A stretch of DNA of 33,570 nt. Source: Fidelibacterota bacterium. Lineage in GTDB: Bacteria; Fidelibacterota; Marinisomatia; SCGC-AAA003-L08; JACNLC01. Within the stretch, counting starts at the first letter, position 1. The number at the start of each line of letters is the position of its first letter. Made by a program: the position numbers and the translations under genes. A model generated the notes under the pieces. The model saw nothing but the letters and a program-made list of their open reading frames with translations, had not been told where the DNA came from and searched no databases. This document shows positions 8,611-17,307 of this stretch, piece after piece. The DNA is taken from positions 1 to 33,570 of the forward strand of contig JABHXA010000021.1 in assembly GCA_018657495.1 (NCBI GenBank). Direction: 5' to 3'.

Positions 8611-10824
8611 TTAATTTGGCTCATAACTGAGTTGAATGAGGGCTATCTCATTGTATCGCTGAAAAAAAGCAGAGGGTATAAAACTTCCTGGGTCATCTGG
8701 GAGAATATTCTTATCTCCGTTTAAATTTTCAACCCGGTAAGTGATAATTACCTTAAAATCATTTTTTTTCACTGTAAAAGACGTAGAAATATTTGCGTCT
8801 TCCCTTGCCGCAAGTTCATTCACTCCACCAGGAATAAATTGCCTTCCTTCTGAGAAATATTGATAGAATAATGTGAGAGATTTCCAGTTAAGTTTTAGAG
8901 ATGCAGTGCTCTTTGTTTCAGGTTTAAATGGAAATATTCGTGAGTCATTCAGATTGAGATAGGTGTGATTAAATGATAAGATTAATAAATCATGATATGT
9001 TCTATGAGATAGTCCTATATGAAATCCTGAAATTTCAGCCTGATCTGTCTGTACCGGAATTGGGGGAGAGGACGGCGGGTTTATATAATAGGATTTGTTG
9101 AAATACTGATTTTTAAAAATATCTGCCTCTGCAGATATTGACGTTGGAATATCACCTGAAAATATCAGTTCTGAGGTAACTCCCAAATTATAATCGTTTA
9201 GAATCTCCAACTTCAATTCATTGCCGCGATATGCATGGATAGGTGTCACTTCAATATTGAAGATGTCCCTTAAGATTGGTAGTCTCATATCTTTACTCAT
9301 TGTGGAAAATATTGTATAGGAGAATTGTTTATATCGGCCTTCAGCACTAATGCCAATTTTCCTGGTTCGGATTTTGTAATTCGATTTCCATAGCGATGTA
9401 TCTATGCTTGAACCGCTGTATGGAGGGAATAAATCATGCTCATCAAATTTTGATAACTCTGTTTGACCTTCTTCAAATCTATATCCAGATTCAATGGATA
9501 TTCGATCGATCATTGGGGAAATATTATAAGAATGGAATTTTAGGGTAAGGGCAAGAGCGGATGATTCTCTGAAAATATCAACATCAGTATTTCGAATATA
9601 CACAGTATCGATGTTGTAATTTGATGATCCAATAAAGTCCTGAGATGATTTTGAAAGAAGGACTGCAGCAGTAATGTCATTCCAATTGATAGATTTGACG
9701 AATCTGAAACCCTGATTTTTATCTCGGGAATTCTGTCCCATAGAGGAGACCTCCCAATATGAATCACTGTTTGAATCGCGCCTGTCAGTCCATTGAAATG
9801 TCCAGTTTTCCCCGGCAAATGGAATCCTGCCAACATACTGAATAGAAGTCTGGCTGGTGCTATCAGCAATAAAACCGTCTGAAGCATTTGTATTCAATTT
9901 ATGCGATTGTGTAAAGTGTCTTACAAACAGGTCACCACATGAAAAATGATTGGATAAGGCAAGTGTTGAATATTTGTTGACATGATTTGTAGTAAGTGTA
10001 ACCGGTCTGTCTTTCCTTGAAAACTGGTAAGAGAGGCCAATATATTTTGTGGCAAAACCCATATTGTAATAGCGATCACGGTCAAGCCGGTATATTGAAC
10101 TTCCGCCATATTTCATTCCAAATGTATTTTTATTGATGGGTTTCGATTTCAGGTTAAGCACGCCGCCAAAATAGCCTGATCCCATGAGGATGGATCCGCC
10201 GCCTTTGATGACCTCAACACCTTCCATTTCATAGAGATTGATTGAAGATAAATCAGCATTCCCATAATACGGCGTGTTCATCAGGACACCATCCACAAAG
10301 ACACCAACTTCATTTGAATTTGATCCGCGGATACTAATAGTTTCTCTACCACTTAAATCCCGGGAGATTATGATTGAGCTTTTATCGCTTAATGTCTGTT
10401 CAAGATTTCTAAATCCAGATTCTGTGATATCGGTATTACTTATTTTTATAATACTGGATTTTACTTCCTGTCCTGAGAGATTTCCTTCTCCGCTTATTGA
10501 TAAGACCGGGGCCTGCAGGCTGGATTCAATAAGATGAATTTGTAGAATTTTGGACTCTGAAAGGGTCACTGATTGTGTTTCATAACCAATGTGGGAAAAT
10601 GATAATTCGATGGGCAGGTCGCCTGAAACAGTAAAATTAAAATAGCCGTTTTTATCAGAATTTGTACCGATTGTATCAGGGGGACAATAAGCCGAAATAT
10701 TTACATCAGGAAGGAATATGTCTGATCGTGAATCCTGTATATATCCGCTTACCTGGATATTACTAGAATAAAGAACTCCTGTTAATATAATGATAATTGA
10801 TAGAATATATCTCGGTAAGATCAT
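8611..10824 (-). CDS. TonB-dependent outer-membrane receptor
   Basis: The 737-residue protein has a signal peptide (about 1-20). A carboxypeptidase regulatory-like beta domain follows at about 24-105 ('VSGYIQDSRSDIFLPDVNIS', 'DKNGYFNF', 'ELSFSHIGYE'). The plug domain at about 120-230 shows 'SIRGSNSNEVGVFVDGVLMN' and 'EVIKGGGSILMGSGYFGGVLNL', and a long 22-strand-type barrel runs to the end. This layout is typical of FCB-group receptors that import siderophores, vitamins or glycans using TonB energy. No SusD partner is adjacent, so the ligand is unknown. The gene begins 24 bases after the DUF349 stop on the same strand. No clear Shine-Dalgarno site or cobalamin riboswitch is seen upstream. Confidence 0.92.
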   Translation of the reverse strand: MILPRYILSIIIILTGVLYSSNIQVSGYIQDSRSDIFLPDVNISAYCPPDTIGTNSDKNGYFNFTVSGDLPIELSFSHIGYETQSVTLSESKILQIHLIESSLQAPVLSISGEGNLSGQEVKSSIIKISNTDITESGFRNLEQTLSDKSSIIISRDLSGRETISIRGSNSNEVGVFVDGVLMNTPYYGNADLSSINLYEMEGVEVIKGGGSILMGSGYFGGVLNLKSKPINKNTFGMKYGGSSIYRLDRDRYYNMGFATKYIGLSYQFSRKDRPVTLTTNHVNKYSTLALSNHFSCGDLFVRHFTQSHKLNTNASDGFIADSTSQTSIQYVGRIPFAGENWTFQWTDRRDSNSDSYWEVSSMGQNSRDKNQGFRFVKSINWNDITAAVLLSKSSQDFIGSSNYNIDTVYIRNTDVDIFRESSALALTLKFHSYNISPMIDRISIESGYRFEEGQTELSKFDEHDLFPPYSGSSIDTSLWKSNYKIRTRKIGISAEGRYKQFSYTIFSTMSKDMRLPILRDIFNIEVTPIHAYRGNELKLEILNDYNLGVTSELIFSGDIPTSISAEADIFKNQYFNKSYYINPPSSPPIPVQTDQAEISGFHIGLSHRTYHDLLILSFNHTYLNLNDSRIFPFKPETKSTASLKLNWKSLTLFYQYFSEGRQFIPGGVNELAAREDANISTSFTVKKNDFKVIITYRVENLNGDKNILPDDPGSFIPSAFFQRYNEIALIQLSYEPN

Positions 10825-10848
10825 AAATATTGTGATTATTTTATGGAA

Positions 10849-13182
10849 TCACTTTGACTTCTTCTCCATATCCTTGATGGACTTATCTAATTTTTCCAAT
10901 CTCAATTTTTTAGAATTAATTCTTTCTTCAACTTCAGCTTTTTTATCACCCTTGGTGATTTCCAGCAGTTTTTGCTTCCAGTCATCCTGTCCATATTGAT
11001 TTGGTTTGGATATATTTTCCAGATAATGTTCATCACGATATATTGAGTCAAGCAATCGTTCTCTCTGCTCCTTACGGGTGACTATTACATTGGAAAGGTT
11101 CTTTTTCCATTCCAGGTGTTTAGTCTGCATTTCCGCTCTTCCCACCCTGAAAATTCGGTCACAAGTATCATGAAAGCGACCCCATATTTTGTCGCTGAAT
11201 TTCCATGGTACAGGTCCAGTTTCCTTCCACTTTTTTTGAAGTTCTTTTGCTGCATCCATTGATTTTGAAATATCACCGGTAAGAGATAATTCTTCAACCT
11301 GTTTGCATAATTCCTCTTTGATTTCAAGGTTTTTGTAGAATCCCTTTTCTGTCTCTTCACGATAAACCTTTAAGCGTTTTTCAAAAATATTTAATGAGCT
11401 TGTGAATCGACTTTTTATAGCTTCAGATATTTCATCAGGAAGGTCACCGACTTCATCCCATTTTTCCTGCAATGATTTAAACTTTGCCTCAGTGGTATCG
11501 AAGTATTTTGTGTATCTAAGTTTTTCAGCCTTTTTACACAGTGCTTCTTTGAGCTTAAGATTTTCCCTCCACTCAGGATTTAGTTCATCATAATATTTCT
11601 CTCGGTTATTAAAAAAGGTATCTGCTGCCGATCGGAATCGTTTCCAAACCATATCAGATTTTTCACGGGGTATAAAACCGATTTTTTTCCATTTGGATTG
11701 CAGTTCCTTATATGTCTCAGCTGTTTCCTTCCAATCTGTCGATTCAATCAAAGCTTCGGCTTGACGACAGAGATCTTCTTTTTGGGCAAGGTTTTCTAAT
11801 TTCTGCTGATCGCGAAATTCATTTCTTCTTTGAAAGAACGAGTTGGCACCTAATTGAAATCTTTTCCAAATTGCATCAGACATTTCATTGGGTACATAAC
11901 CAATATTTTTCCATTCAGTTTGCAATTCTTTTATTCGGGTCTCTGTTTTATCCCATTCATCAGATTCGTAAATCGACTCAATTTCCACACATAAAAGTTC
12001 TTTTTTATCTAACAGAGATTGCCATTCATTTTCCCGGGATTTAAAATATATTTTGCGATTATTGTAAAATGTATTCAGTGCCAGACGGAATCTTTTCCAG
12101 ATGTCATCTTTGAGATTCATCTGGACATGTCCAATTGTCTTCCATTCTTCCTGCAGTTTATTTATTTCAGTCTCAGCCTTTTTCCAATTTTCCGGGTTGG
12201 TGAGGGCTTCAGCATTGACACATAATTCTTCTTTCTTTTTCAGATTTGAAACTAATTCTTCCTGATGTTCTTCAAAATATTGAGTTCTTCTTAGATAAAA
12301 GCGATCAATGGCTGCCTGAAACCTTTTCCAAATTGCATCAGAATCCCCCATCGGTACAGCCCCGACTTTTTTCCAATCCTGTTCAAGCTGTGATAGTTTA
12401 TCTTCAGCATCCGGCCAATCATCTGATTCGCAAATAACCTCTGCCTCCTCGCAAAACTTTTCCTTGAGCTGCAAATTTTGAACTTTTAGATGCTCAAGTT
12501 GAGAAAAGTATTCATTCCTGTTCTGATAGTGCGTATTTATGGCAAGCTGAAATCTATCCCAGATTGATTTTGAGATATTGCCTGGAACAGGACCGGTCTT
12601 TTTCCACTTTTTTTCCAAATCAATAAGCTTGTCACCTGATACCTTCCAATCTTTGGACAAACTAACTTCCTCTGCTTCCAGACATATTTTTTCTTTGAGG
12701 ATTAGATTTTGTTCCATTTCATGCTGATGATACAAGTCATATTGTTTATGCAATGACTCTATTGCTGCTTCAAACTTTGATTCAATTGCCGGTTTCTGCC
12801 TGGGAGGTACATCACCGCAAAGATTCCATTTATCCTGAAATCCTATTATAATGCTTTCAATTGCATTAATATTGTCATCTGAAACTGGAGCTTTAGCCTC
12901 AGTACAAATTAATTCTTTGTCATCGAGATTCTTATTCAGTACAGTCATAATATCCAGGTCAAGCTTTTTCAAATCTTGTATTAGTGATTCAAAATCACCC
13001 ATCCCACGATTCTGGATTACCTGTTCCAAAAGGGATTGACATGAGATGAGCAGTTGTCCATCCACATGATTTGATTGAGATTTTTTCAGTATCTTTGAGT
13101 ACTGTTGATGGAATGTTTCAAAATCAGATTCAAACTCAGGTTTGAATGGGTTTTCTGGAAGATGTTCTTTGGTCTGGTTCAT
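10849..13182 (-). CDS. DUF349 repeat protein (eight repeats)
   Basis: The 777-residue, highly charged, mostly helical protein contains eight consecutive repeats of about 77 residues from about residue 125. Each has a core like 'EWKKIGxVPxxxSDxIWKRFxxAxxxFFxxRxxYF' followed by 'KEELCxxAExL'. This is the DUF349 signature, found in cytoplasmic proteins of Bacteroidetes and actinobacteria, with no established biochemical role known to me. The first 120 residues are a divergent leader, and the C-terminus is a Lys/Glu coiled coil. There is no signal peptide or membrane segment. AAGG precedes the ATG at a normal distance. The TonB receptor follows on the same strand. Confidence 0.9.
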   Translation of the reverse strand: MNQTKEHLPENPFKPEFESDFETFHQQYSKILKKSQSNHVDGQLLISCQSLLEQVIQNRGMGDFESLIQDLKKLDLDIMTVLNKNLDDKELICTEAKAPVSDDNINAIESIIIGFQDKWNLCGDVPPRQKPAIESKFEAAIESLHKQYDLYHQHEMEQNLILKEKICLEAEEVSLSKDWKVSGDKLIDLEKKWKKTGPVPGNISKSIWDRFQLAINTHYQNRNEYFSQLEHLKVQNLQLKEKFCEEAEVICESDDWPDAEDKLSQLEQDWKKVGAVPMGDSDAIWKRFQAAIDRFYLRRTQYFEEHQEELVSNLKKKEELCVNAEALTNPENWKKAETEINKLQEEWKTIGHVQMNLKDDIWKRFRLALNTFYNNRKIYFKSRENEWQSLLDKKELLCVEIESIYESDEWDKTETRIKELQTEWKNIGYVPNEMSDAIWKRFQLGANSFFQRRNEFRDQQKLENLAQKEDLCRQAEALIESTDWKETAETYKELQSKWKKIGFIPREKSDMVWKRFRSAADTFFNNREKYYDELNPEWRENLKLKEALCKKAEKLRYTKYFDTTEAKFKSLQEKWDEVGDLPDEISEAIKSRFTSSLNIFEKRLKVYREETEKGFYKNLEIKEELCKQVEELSLTGDISKSMDAAKELQKKWKETGPVPWKFSDKIWGRFHDTCDRIFRVGRAEMQTKHLEWKKNLSNVIVTRKEQRERLLDSIYRDEHYLENISKPNQYGQDDWKQKLLEITKGDKKAEVEERINSKKLRLEKLDKSIKDMEKKSK

Positions 13183-13417
13183 TTCGCCTTACTACAAATC
13201 AATTAATTATAAACGTACTACGCCTAAAGTGATATTTCATCAATTAACTTCAGGTATTCTATCCAAAGTTAAACGGAATGAAATCATTTCAGCAAGTGAG
13301 AACGAGATATATTCGATTACAGTTTGTAAACAAAATATCTATTAAATTTGAAATTATCCAATATTGGCAACTATTATCAATAGATCTGAATACAATTCAA
13401 AATAAAAACATAAAAAA

Positions 13418-13440
13418 AAGCCCTGAAATAATCAGGGCTT
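13418..13440 (-). terminator. Rho-independent terminator of the W-repeat protein gene
   Basis: A perfect 9-bp stem (13418-13426 with 13432-13440) encloses a 5-base loop. On the minus strand it is followed by a run of eight T. It lies 28 bases past the stop of the small secreted protein, closing that transcript before the DUF349 gene. Confidence 0.9.
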
Positions 13441-13467
13441 TCAAATTTAAGAAAAGAGTCTTTAGAA

Positions 13468-13806
13468 TTAACCTACTATGGTGATTTCCTCAACTTGGTA
13501 GATCCATCCTAGATTTTCATCAAATGACCAATTCTCAACAATTTCATCTGGAGTGATTTCAATTGCAGGTGTATTATAAATCCATCCATAATTATCATCA
13601 AAACTCCAATTTTCAGTATCAACGTTTGTTGGAGTTACTTCCAACATCGGTGCGTTGTACATCCATCCTTTTTCATTATCTAATGTCCAGCAATCACGGC
13701 TTTCAACATTTTCACATACTACAGGTGTAGCTTCATTTGATTGACCTGCAAAAACAAAAAACATTCCGATGACGATAACTGCGCTTGTAACTAATTTTTT
13801 TAACAT
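13468..13806 (-). CDS. Small secreted tryptophan-repeat protein
   Basis: This encodes 112 residues from the ATG at 13806, chosen because AAAGGAAAGAG lies just upstream and a clean signal peptide begins there (MLKKLVTSAVIVIGMFFVFAG). An in-frame ATG 11 codons earlier is less likely. The mature part is three tandem repeats of about 26 residues. The unit is 'ENWSFDxNxGWIYNxPxxEITP': W-S/T-F/L-D, then GW-I/M-Y, then an acidic beta-like tail. The first repeat carries two Cys (CENVESRDCW). It is acidic and presumably periplasmic or extracellular. I do not recognise the family. The gene stands alone, with a consensus sigma-54 promoter about 50 bases upstream and a strong terminator downstream, so it is a deliberately regulated single-gene unit. 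Confidence 0.85.
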   Translation of the reverse strand: MLKKLVTSAVIVIGMFFVFAGQSNEATPVVCENVESRDCWTLDNEKGWMYNAPMLEVTPTNVDTENWSFDDNYGWIYNTPAIEITPDEIVENWSFDENLGWIYQVEEITIVG

Positions 13807-13856
13807 GACTCTTTCCTTTATTTTTAATTCTTTTTTCATAAACTTGATCTTTCTGT

Positions 13857-13872
13857 TGCAAAGGATGTGCCA
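13857..13872 (-). promoter_or_regulatory. Sigma-54 (RpoN) promoter
   Basis: On the minus strand the sequence TGGCACATCCTTTGCA matches the sigma-54 consensus TGGCACRNNNNTTGCW at every fixed position, with the required 10 bases between GG and GC. Transcription would start near 13846, giving a 40-base leader before the ATG at 13806. Such promoters need a AAA+ enhancer-binding activator. No activator gene is in the window. Confidence 0.82.
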
Positions 13873-14322
13873 ATGTCAAAATATGATAATAATCTATATT
13901 TTATAATCATATAAAATCAATAATAACAAAAGAATATATTTTCATATATTTATGATAATACATGCATCATCACAATATATATAACTTGTTTGTGTCCGAT
14001 TCTATATCTTTTGCTGTCCGCTTTCGTACGGCAGGAGAGAGAGCGACGATAATGTGAATTCAAATTTGATATCAGATAGACATAGTTTCACTAAGATTTG
14101 TTATATTCCTCTTATATAGGTAAAGTATGATCGATATAAATACAATGAATACAATAAGATATATAAATTGTAACGTAATGTATCTCATTTGAATAAATTA
14201 TATCGTTTTGGTATGACTTTTTGATATATTGATATGAATATTTGTCTAGAAACCACATCTTGGTTTTGATTAATCAGGGTAAACTATGCGCTCAGAAATC
14301 TACTAATTATTGAGGAAACGTA
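13873..14322. other. AT-rich intergenic region, possible activator-binding sites
   Basis: About 450 bases without a gene. It is strongly AT-rich with many TATA-like strings, plus one GC-richer island at about 13996-14050 containing an imperfect inverted repeat around CGTACG. It lies where upstream activating sequences for the sigma-54 promoter would sit. No specific site can be named. Confidence 0.4.
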
Positions 14323-14961
14323 TTGGATAATATTAACTGGTTTGAAATAATAGGTTATGTCGCATCGGTTTTGGTTGCTATATCTCTAACAATGAGCTCA
14401 ATTGTGAAATTGAGAGTTCTCAACTTAATCGGGGCAATTACATTTACAATATATGGAATGTTAATTAACGCCTATCCCATTGCCATGGTTAATGGTTTTA
14501 TAATTATTATTAATATTTATTTTCTTTTCGATATGTACGGCCGGAAAGAATATTTTTCTATTATGGTTGTGGATAAAGAATCAAAATACAAAAGTCACTT
14601 TATCGAATTTTACCAGGATGATATACTCAATTATAACCCTGGTTATGATTTTTCACTTGAGAAGGATCAATGTGTATTTTTCATTCTGCGGGATATGCTT
14701 CCTGCGGGTTTGATGATTTTGGAAAAAAATGATGGGGGGTCCCATTTTGTTGTATTGGATTATGTCATACCAAAATTTCGCGATTTTAAAATTGGGTATT
14801 TCCTGTTTCATGATAATTCCAGGATCTTAAAATCAAAAGGCATCAAAAGTATATACACATCTATGGGCAACAATAAACATCAGAAATATCTATTAAAGAT
14901 GGGATTTACCAGATCTGTTTACCAGGGGGAGGAAGTATTTGAAAAAAGTTTATTTAACTAA
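14323..14961 (+). CDS. YgjV-like membrane domain fused to GNAT-like domain
   Basis: The 212-residue protein starts at TTG 14323, supported by GAGG at 14312-14315. The first 72 residues form about three membrane helices resembling the YgjV inner-membrane family ('IGYVASVLVAISLTMSSIVKLRVLNLIGA'). Residues about 75-212 look like a GNAT acetyltransferase-type fold, ending 'NNKHQKYLLKMGFTRSVYQGEEVFEKSL', where GNAT proteins carry their last strands. The catalytic acetyl-CoA loop (Q/RxxGxG/A) is weak or absent at 'KFRDFKIGYFLF', so activity is doubtful. A membrane-tethered modifying enzyme is possible. The substrate is unknown. Confidence 0.7.
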   Translation: MDNINWFEIIGYVASVLVAISLTMSSIVKLRVLNLIGAITFTIYGMLINAYPIAMVNGFIIIINIYFLFDMYGRKEYFSIMVVDKESKYKSHFIEFYQDDILNYNPGYDFSLEKDQCVFFILRDMLPAGLMILEKNDGGSHFVVLDYVIPKFRDFKIGYFLFHDNSRILKSKGIKSIYTSMGNNKHQKYLLKMGFTRSVYQGEEVFEKSLFN

Positions 14962-14992
14962 TTAATATTCTCAAATATTTTCAATCGTCCCG

Positions 14993-15184
14993 TCACTGAG
15001 TATCCTTGACACAGCGGATTGAAAATCCAAATTTCATACTATTAGCAGCTGTGCCCGAAATTGTATGAGCATAACTCAAACATTATTTCCCTGCATTGCT
15101 ACTGCTATTCTGATTTGATTACTAAAAGTGACCGTCAAAACTCAAGCTGGTAAAATAACCTGTATTGTTGTAGCTGTATCTGCC
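14993..15184 (-). pseudogene. FISUMP-domain C-terminal remnant
   Basis: Read on the minus strand in shifting frames, this stretch gives the end of a FISUMP domain. It shows 'GRYSYNNTGYFTSLSFDGHF', then 'SNQNSSSNAGK', 'CLSYAHTISGTAANSMKFG' and the hallmark end 'FSIRCVKDTQ' before TGA at 14993. In-frame stops interrupt it just after 'GHF', where intact relatives have 'WSS', and again after 'AGK'. It compares closely with the C-terminus of the intact FISUMP gene at 19230. It is a decayed fragment joined directly to the GNAT remnant. Confidence 0.75.
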
Positions 15185-15425
15185 AAGCAGGCATAATATG
15201 AATAAAAATTGCATCTATGCATGCAATTGACTTCAAAATCGATATGACCGGCACGTATAAAATATGGTCGATATTACCGATTCGAAAATTAATTTGACCT
15301 ACTTCATCATCCCTTAAATCATGAATCTTGAAATGATAATAGGAGACATGACCCAAAATGCCATCAGCCGGGAAAAATGAAACATTTTTTAAATGCACAT
15401 TTTCATTTTCGAGAGTCGAAGGCAT
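15181..15425 (-). pseudogene. GNAT acetyltransferase remnant, frameshifted
   Basis: The reading frame from ATG 15425 gives 'PADGILGHVSYYHFKIHD' and 'DEVGQINFRIGNIDHILY', the N-terminal half of a GNAT acetyltransferase. The frame then breaks near 15253. Shifting it restores 'AGHIDFEVN', then 'HRCNFYSYYACLA', corresponding to the acetyl-CoA-binding 'GHIGYxVxxxxRGxxYAxxAC' segment. The catalytic C-terminal half is missing and is replaced at about 15181 by FISUMP sequence. The whole is a dead chimera. Confidence 0.72.
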
Positions 15426-15648
15426 GTCAATATTCTATTTTGTAATATCGATTTTGAGCTTATAGAGATTTGTTTTCATTAATTCCGGCCCATCATCCTG
15501 TGAATTATTAAACCTTATGTGATGATTTGAATATGACTTAAACAAATGGAAAAACTATTGTGAAGTAAAATGTCTATTTGCGACCAGTTGTTGAATTTGT
15601 GACAATCCAGATTTATCAGCTTCGACTACAATTTTTCAGTACTCAGAT
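15426..15648. other. Intergenic region, nothing recognised
   Basis: About 220 bases between the broken GNAT/FISUMP chimera and the orphan gene. I see no coding, RNA or repeat structure. Confidence 0.5.
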
Positions 15649-16176
15649 TTACAGATCATAATTATATTTAGACAGAATAGAAAAGACCGTGTTTGTATCT
15701 AACAGAAAACTTAGCGGGTATTGATGAGCAGTATCAGTAGAATTGCCTTTATTTTTTAATTCGGATATTTTTGCTTCAATTAAATCATCTTCAATGCTGA
15801 ACATCTGATTTCGGTCAGGACCAGACCAAAGTTTTCCAATAACATCATAATGCAGAATGGTATGGGGATTATCATCATCCAATCCTCTTACGATTTGAAA
15901 AGAATCGGAATTATCAAGTGCAGTAGGTTTAATGATGGAGATAATTTGCTCATTTATGCTGCCTCTAAATGCCGCACCACCCCAAAAAGGATTATCGAAA
16001 TACATTCCGCCATATATGCCGAGGGCAAGATTTATATCTGATGTCTTTAACTGCAAAAAATCCTTTTGCCAGACAAGAATCATATCCTTGAGTTGGTTCT
16101 TTTCAAAAGTACAGGATTTCCGCTCACTCTCCCAGATGTTGGTGTGGCGCATCGTCCTCAAAATTAATGTTTTCAC
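15649..16176 (-). CDS. Orphan hypothetical protein
   Basis: The 175-residue protein starts at GTG 16176, supported by GAGAGG six bases upstream. There is no signal peptide or membrane segment. The middle is rich in aromatic and glycine residues ('GIYGGMYFDNPFWGGAAFRG'), with 'VRGLDDDNPHTILHYDVIGKLWSGPDRNQMF' after it and a hydrophobic tail 'SFLLDTNTVFSIL'. I do not recognise a family. It sits in an accessory-looking stretch beside pseudogene debris. Confidence 0.6.
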   Translation of the reverse strand: MKTLILRTMRHTNIWESERKSCTFEKNQLKDMILVWQKDFLQLKTSDINLALGIYGGMYFDNPFWGGAAFRGSINEQIISIIKPTALDNSDSFQIVRGLDDDNPHTILHYDVIGKLWSGPDRNQMFSIEDDLIEAKISELKNKGNSTDTAHQYPLSFLLDTNTVFSILSKYNYDL

Positions 16177-16616
16177 TCAAATCCTCTCTGAAAATTATAG
16201 ATAATTGACCTTAACGTATTCTAAATTCAGCAGTTTGTCTTCAAAATTGATTTTATAGATACTTGCAAATCTAATGAGAATATTTTCAGCCTGGTTTATA
16301 TTTCAAATTTACCAACTTAAGCTAATTCATTACCACTTCCAGCATTCCAAATAACCTTAAACTTGAAGTCGTTGCCTGTGATAGAGATGCAATGAGATAT
16401 TGCTAAACCGTCTCCAATAATAACCAATATGTCCACTATCAGTTCTAATTTCAATAGCATTTATGGTGGATGGGGGAGATTGTTAATTCCAATAACTCCA
16501 ATAAATCTTTTGATTAAGCAAAGTGAATCTAGTTTGAGAAAATAATCAATTATGGATAATGTCAAAAAATAATGTCTGCTCAACGTCTCTACCTTTTACT
16601 GAGATAATAGATAGAT
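16177..16616. other. Intergenic region with a possible 47-codon ORF
   Basis: About 440 bases without a convincing gene. On the minus strand an ATG at 16460 opens 47 codons to a TAA at 16317, ending 'ISITGNDFKFKVIWNAGSGNELA'. It reads as protein-like but has no Shine-Dalgarno site. It may be a remnant of an older gene. Confidence 0.3.
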
Positions 16617-17120
16617 TTATTCATCCAGGAGTTTAATTGTAATTGGAATTTCAAGCTTTTTTATTTTGAAATAAAATGTGCCATATACCTTATAAGCGAC
16701 ATCTTTTTTCTTTAATTTTTTTACTAATGATTTTGTTGCGTTTACGGGTTCTACAAATACTTTGGCAGGCAGTATTTCAGTTTGACCGACAGCAATAAAC
16801 AATCTTTTGGAAGTTGTCGACCTGGCAACCAGTTTATTATCAACGTATACAGTAAGATCAAGTTTATTCATGGATAAATCCATATCGATTGTATTTGTAA
16901 CATTGACATTTATATCGAATACAATGTCTATTGAAGGTCCCTTAATTCCACTTAATGAGATTTTGGCTTTATTTGTTTTTATCGACGGTTCAATGGATTG
17001 AAGTGTAAACTTACAAGTTTCTATCGCTTTGGTTGTATTCTCAATTTGTTTAACTGCGGCACAGCCATTAATAATGAGTGAAATGTAAATGATAATCGAT
17101 AAGTTTGTGATAACTTTCAT
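16617..17120 (-). CDS. LEA14-like (WHy/LEA_2) lipoprotein
   Basis: The 167-residue protein has a lipoprotein signal ending 'LIINGC', with the acylated Cys at about residue 20. The mature part fits the LEA type 2 / WHy beta-sandwich: 'ISLSGIKGPSIDIVFDINVNVTNTIDMDLSMNKLDLTVYVDNKLVARS', then 'AVGQTEILPAKVFVE' and 'YKVYGTFYFKI...IPITI'. Bacterial members are small envelope proteins tied to desiccation or stress tolerance, and their exact action is unclear. It is monocistronic, with AGAGAG upstream of the ATG. Confidence 0.82.
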   Translation of the reverse strand: MKVITNLSIIIYISLIINGCAAVKQIENTTKAIETCKFTLQSIEPSIKTNKAKISLSGIKGPSIDIVFDINVNVTNTIDMDLSMNKLDLTVYVDNKLVARSTTSKRLFIAVGQTEILPAKVFVEPVNATKSLVKKLKKKDVAYKVYGTFYFKIKKLEIPITIKLLDE

Positions 17121-17307
17121 AGTGGCTCTCTTTCTGGTATTATAATAATAAAATTCAATGATATTACATTTATAAAAGGAAACTGATGTTGCACACCTTT
17201 ATATAAACTTTTTGATCTAAAATCCAGCCTGTCGATAGTATTATTAAATTGAAAAACTTGATTACCTCAAAGAGATATTTAGGCATACCAAATGATTTTC
17301 TCAAATG

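Noticed and set aside
10825..10848. Cobalamin riboswitch before the TonB-dependent receptor
   Set aside because: Only 24 bases separate it from the upstream gene, with no B12-box-like sequence.
16317..16460. 47-codon minus-strand ORF
   Set aside because: It lacks a Shine-Dalgarno site, signal or recognisable motif, and the length is within chance range for this region.
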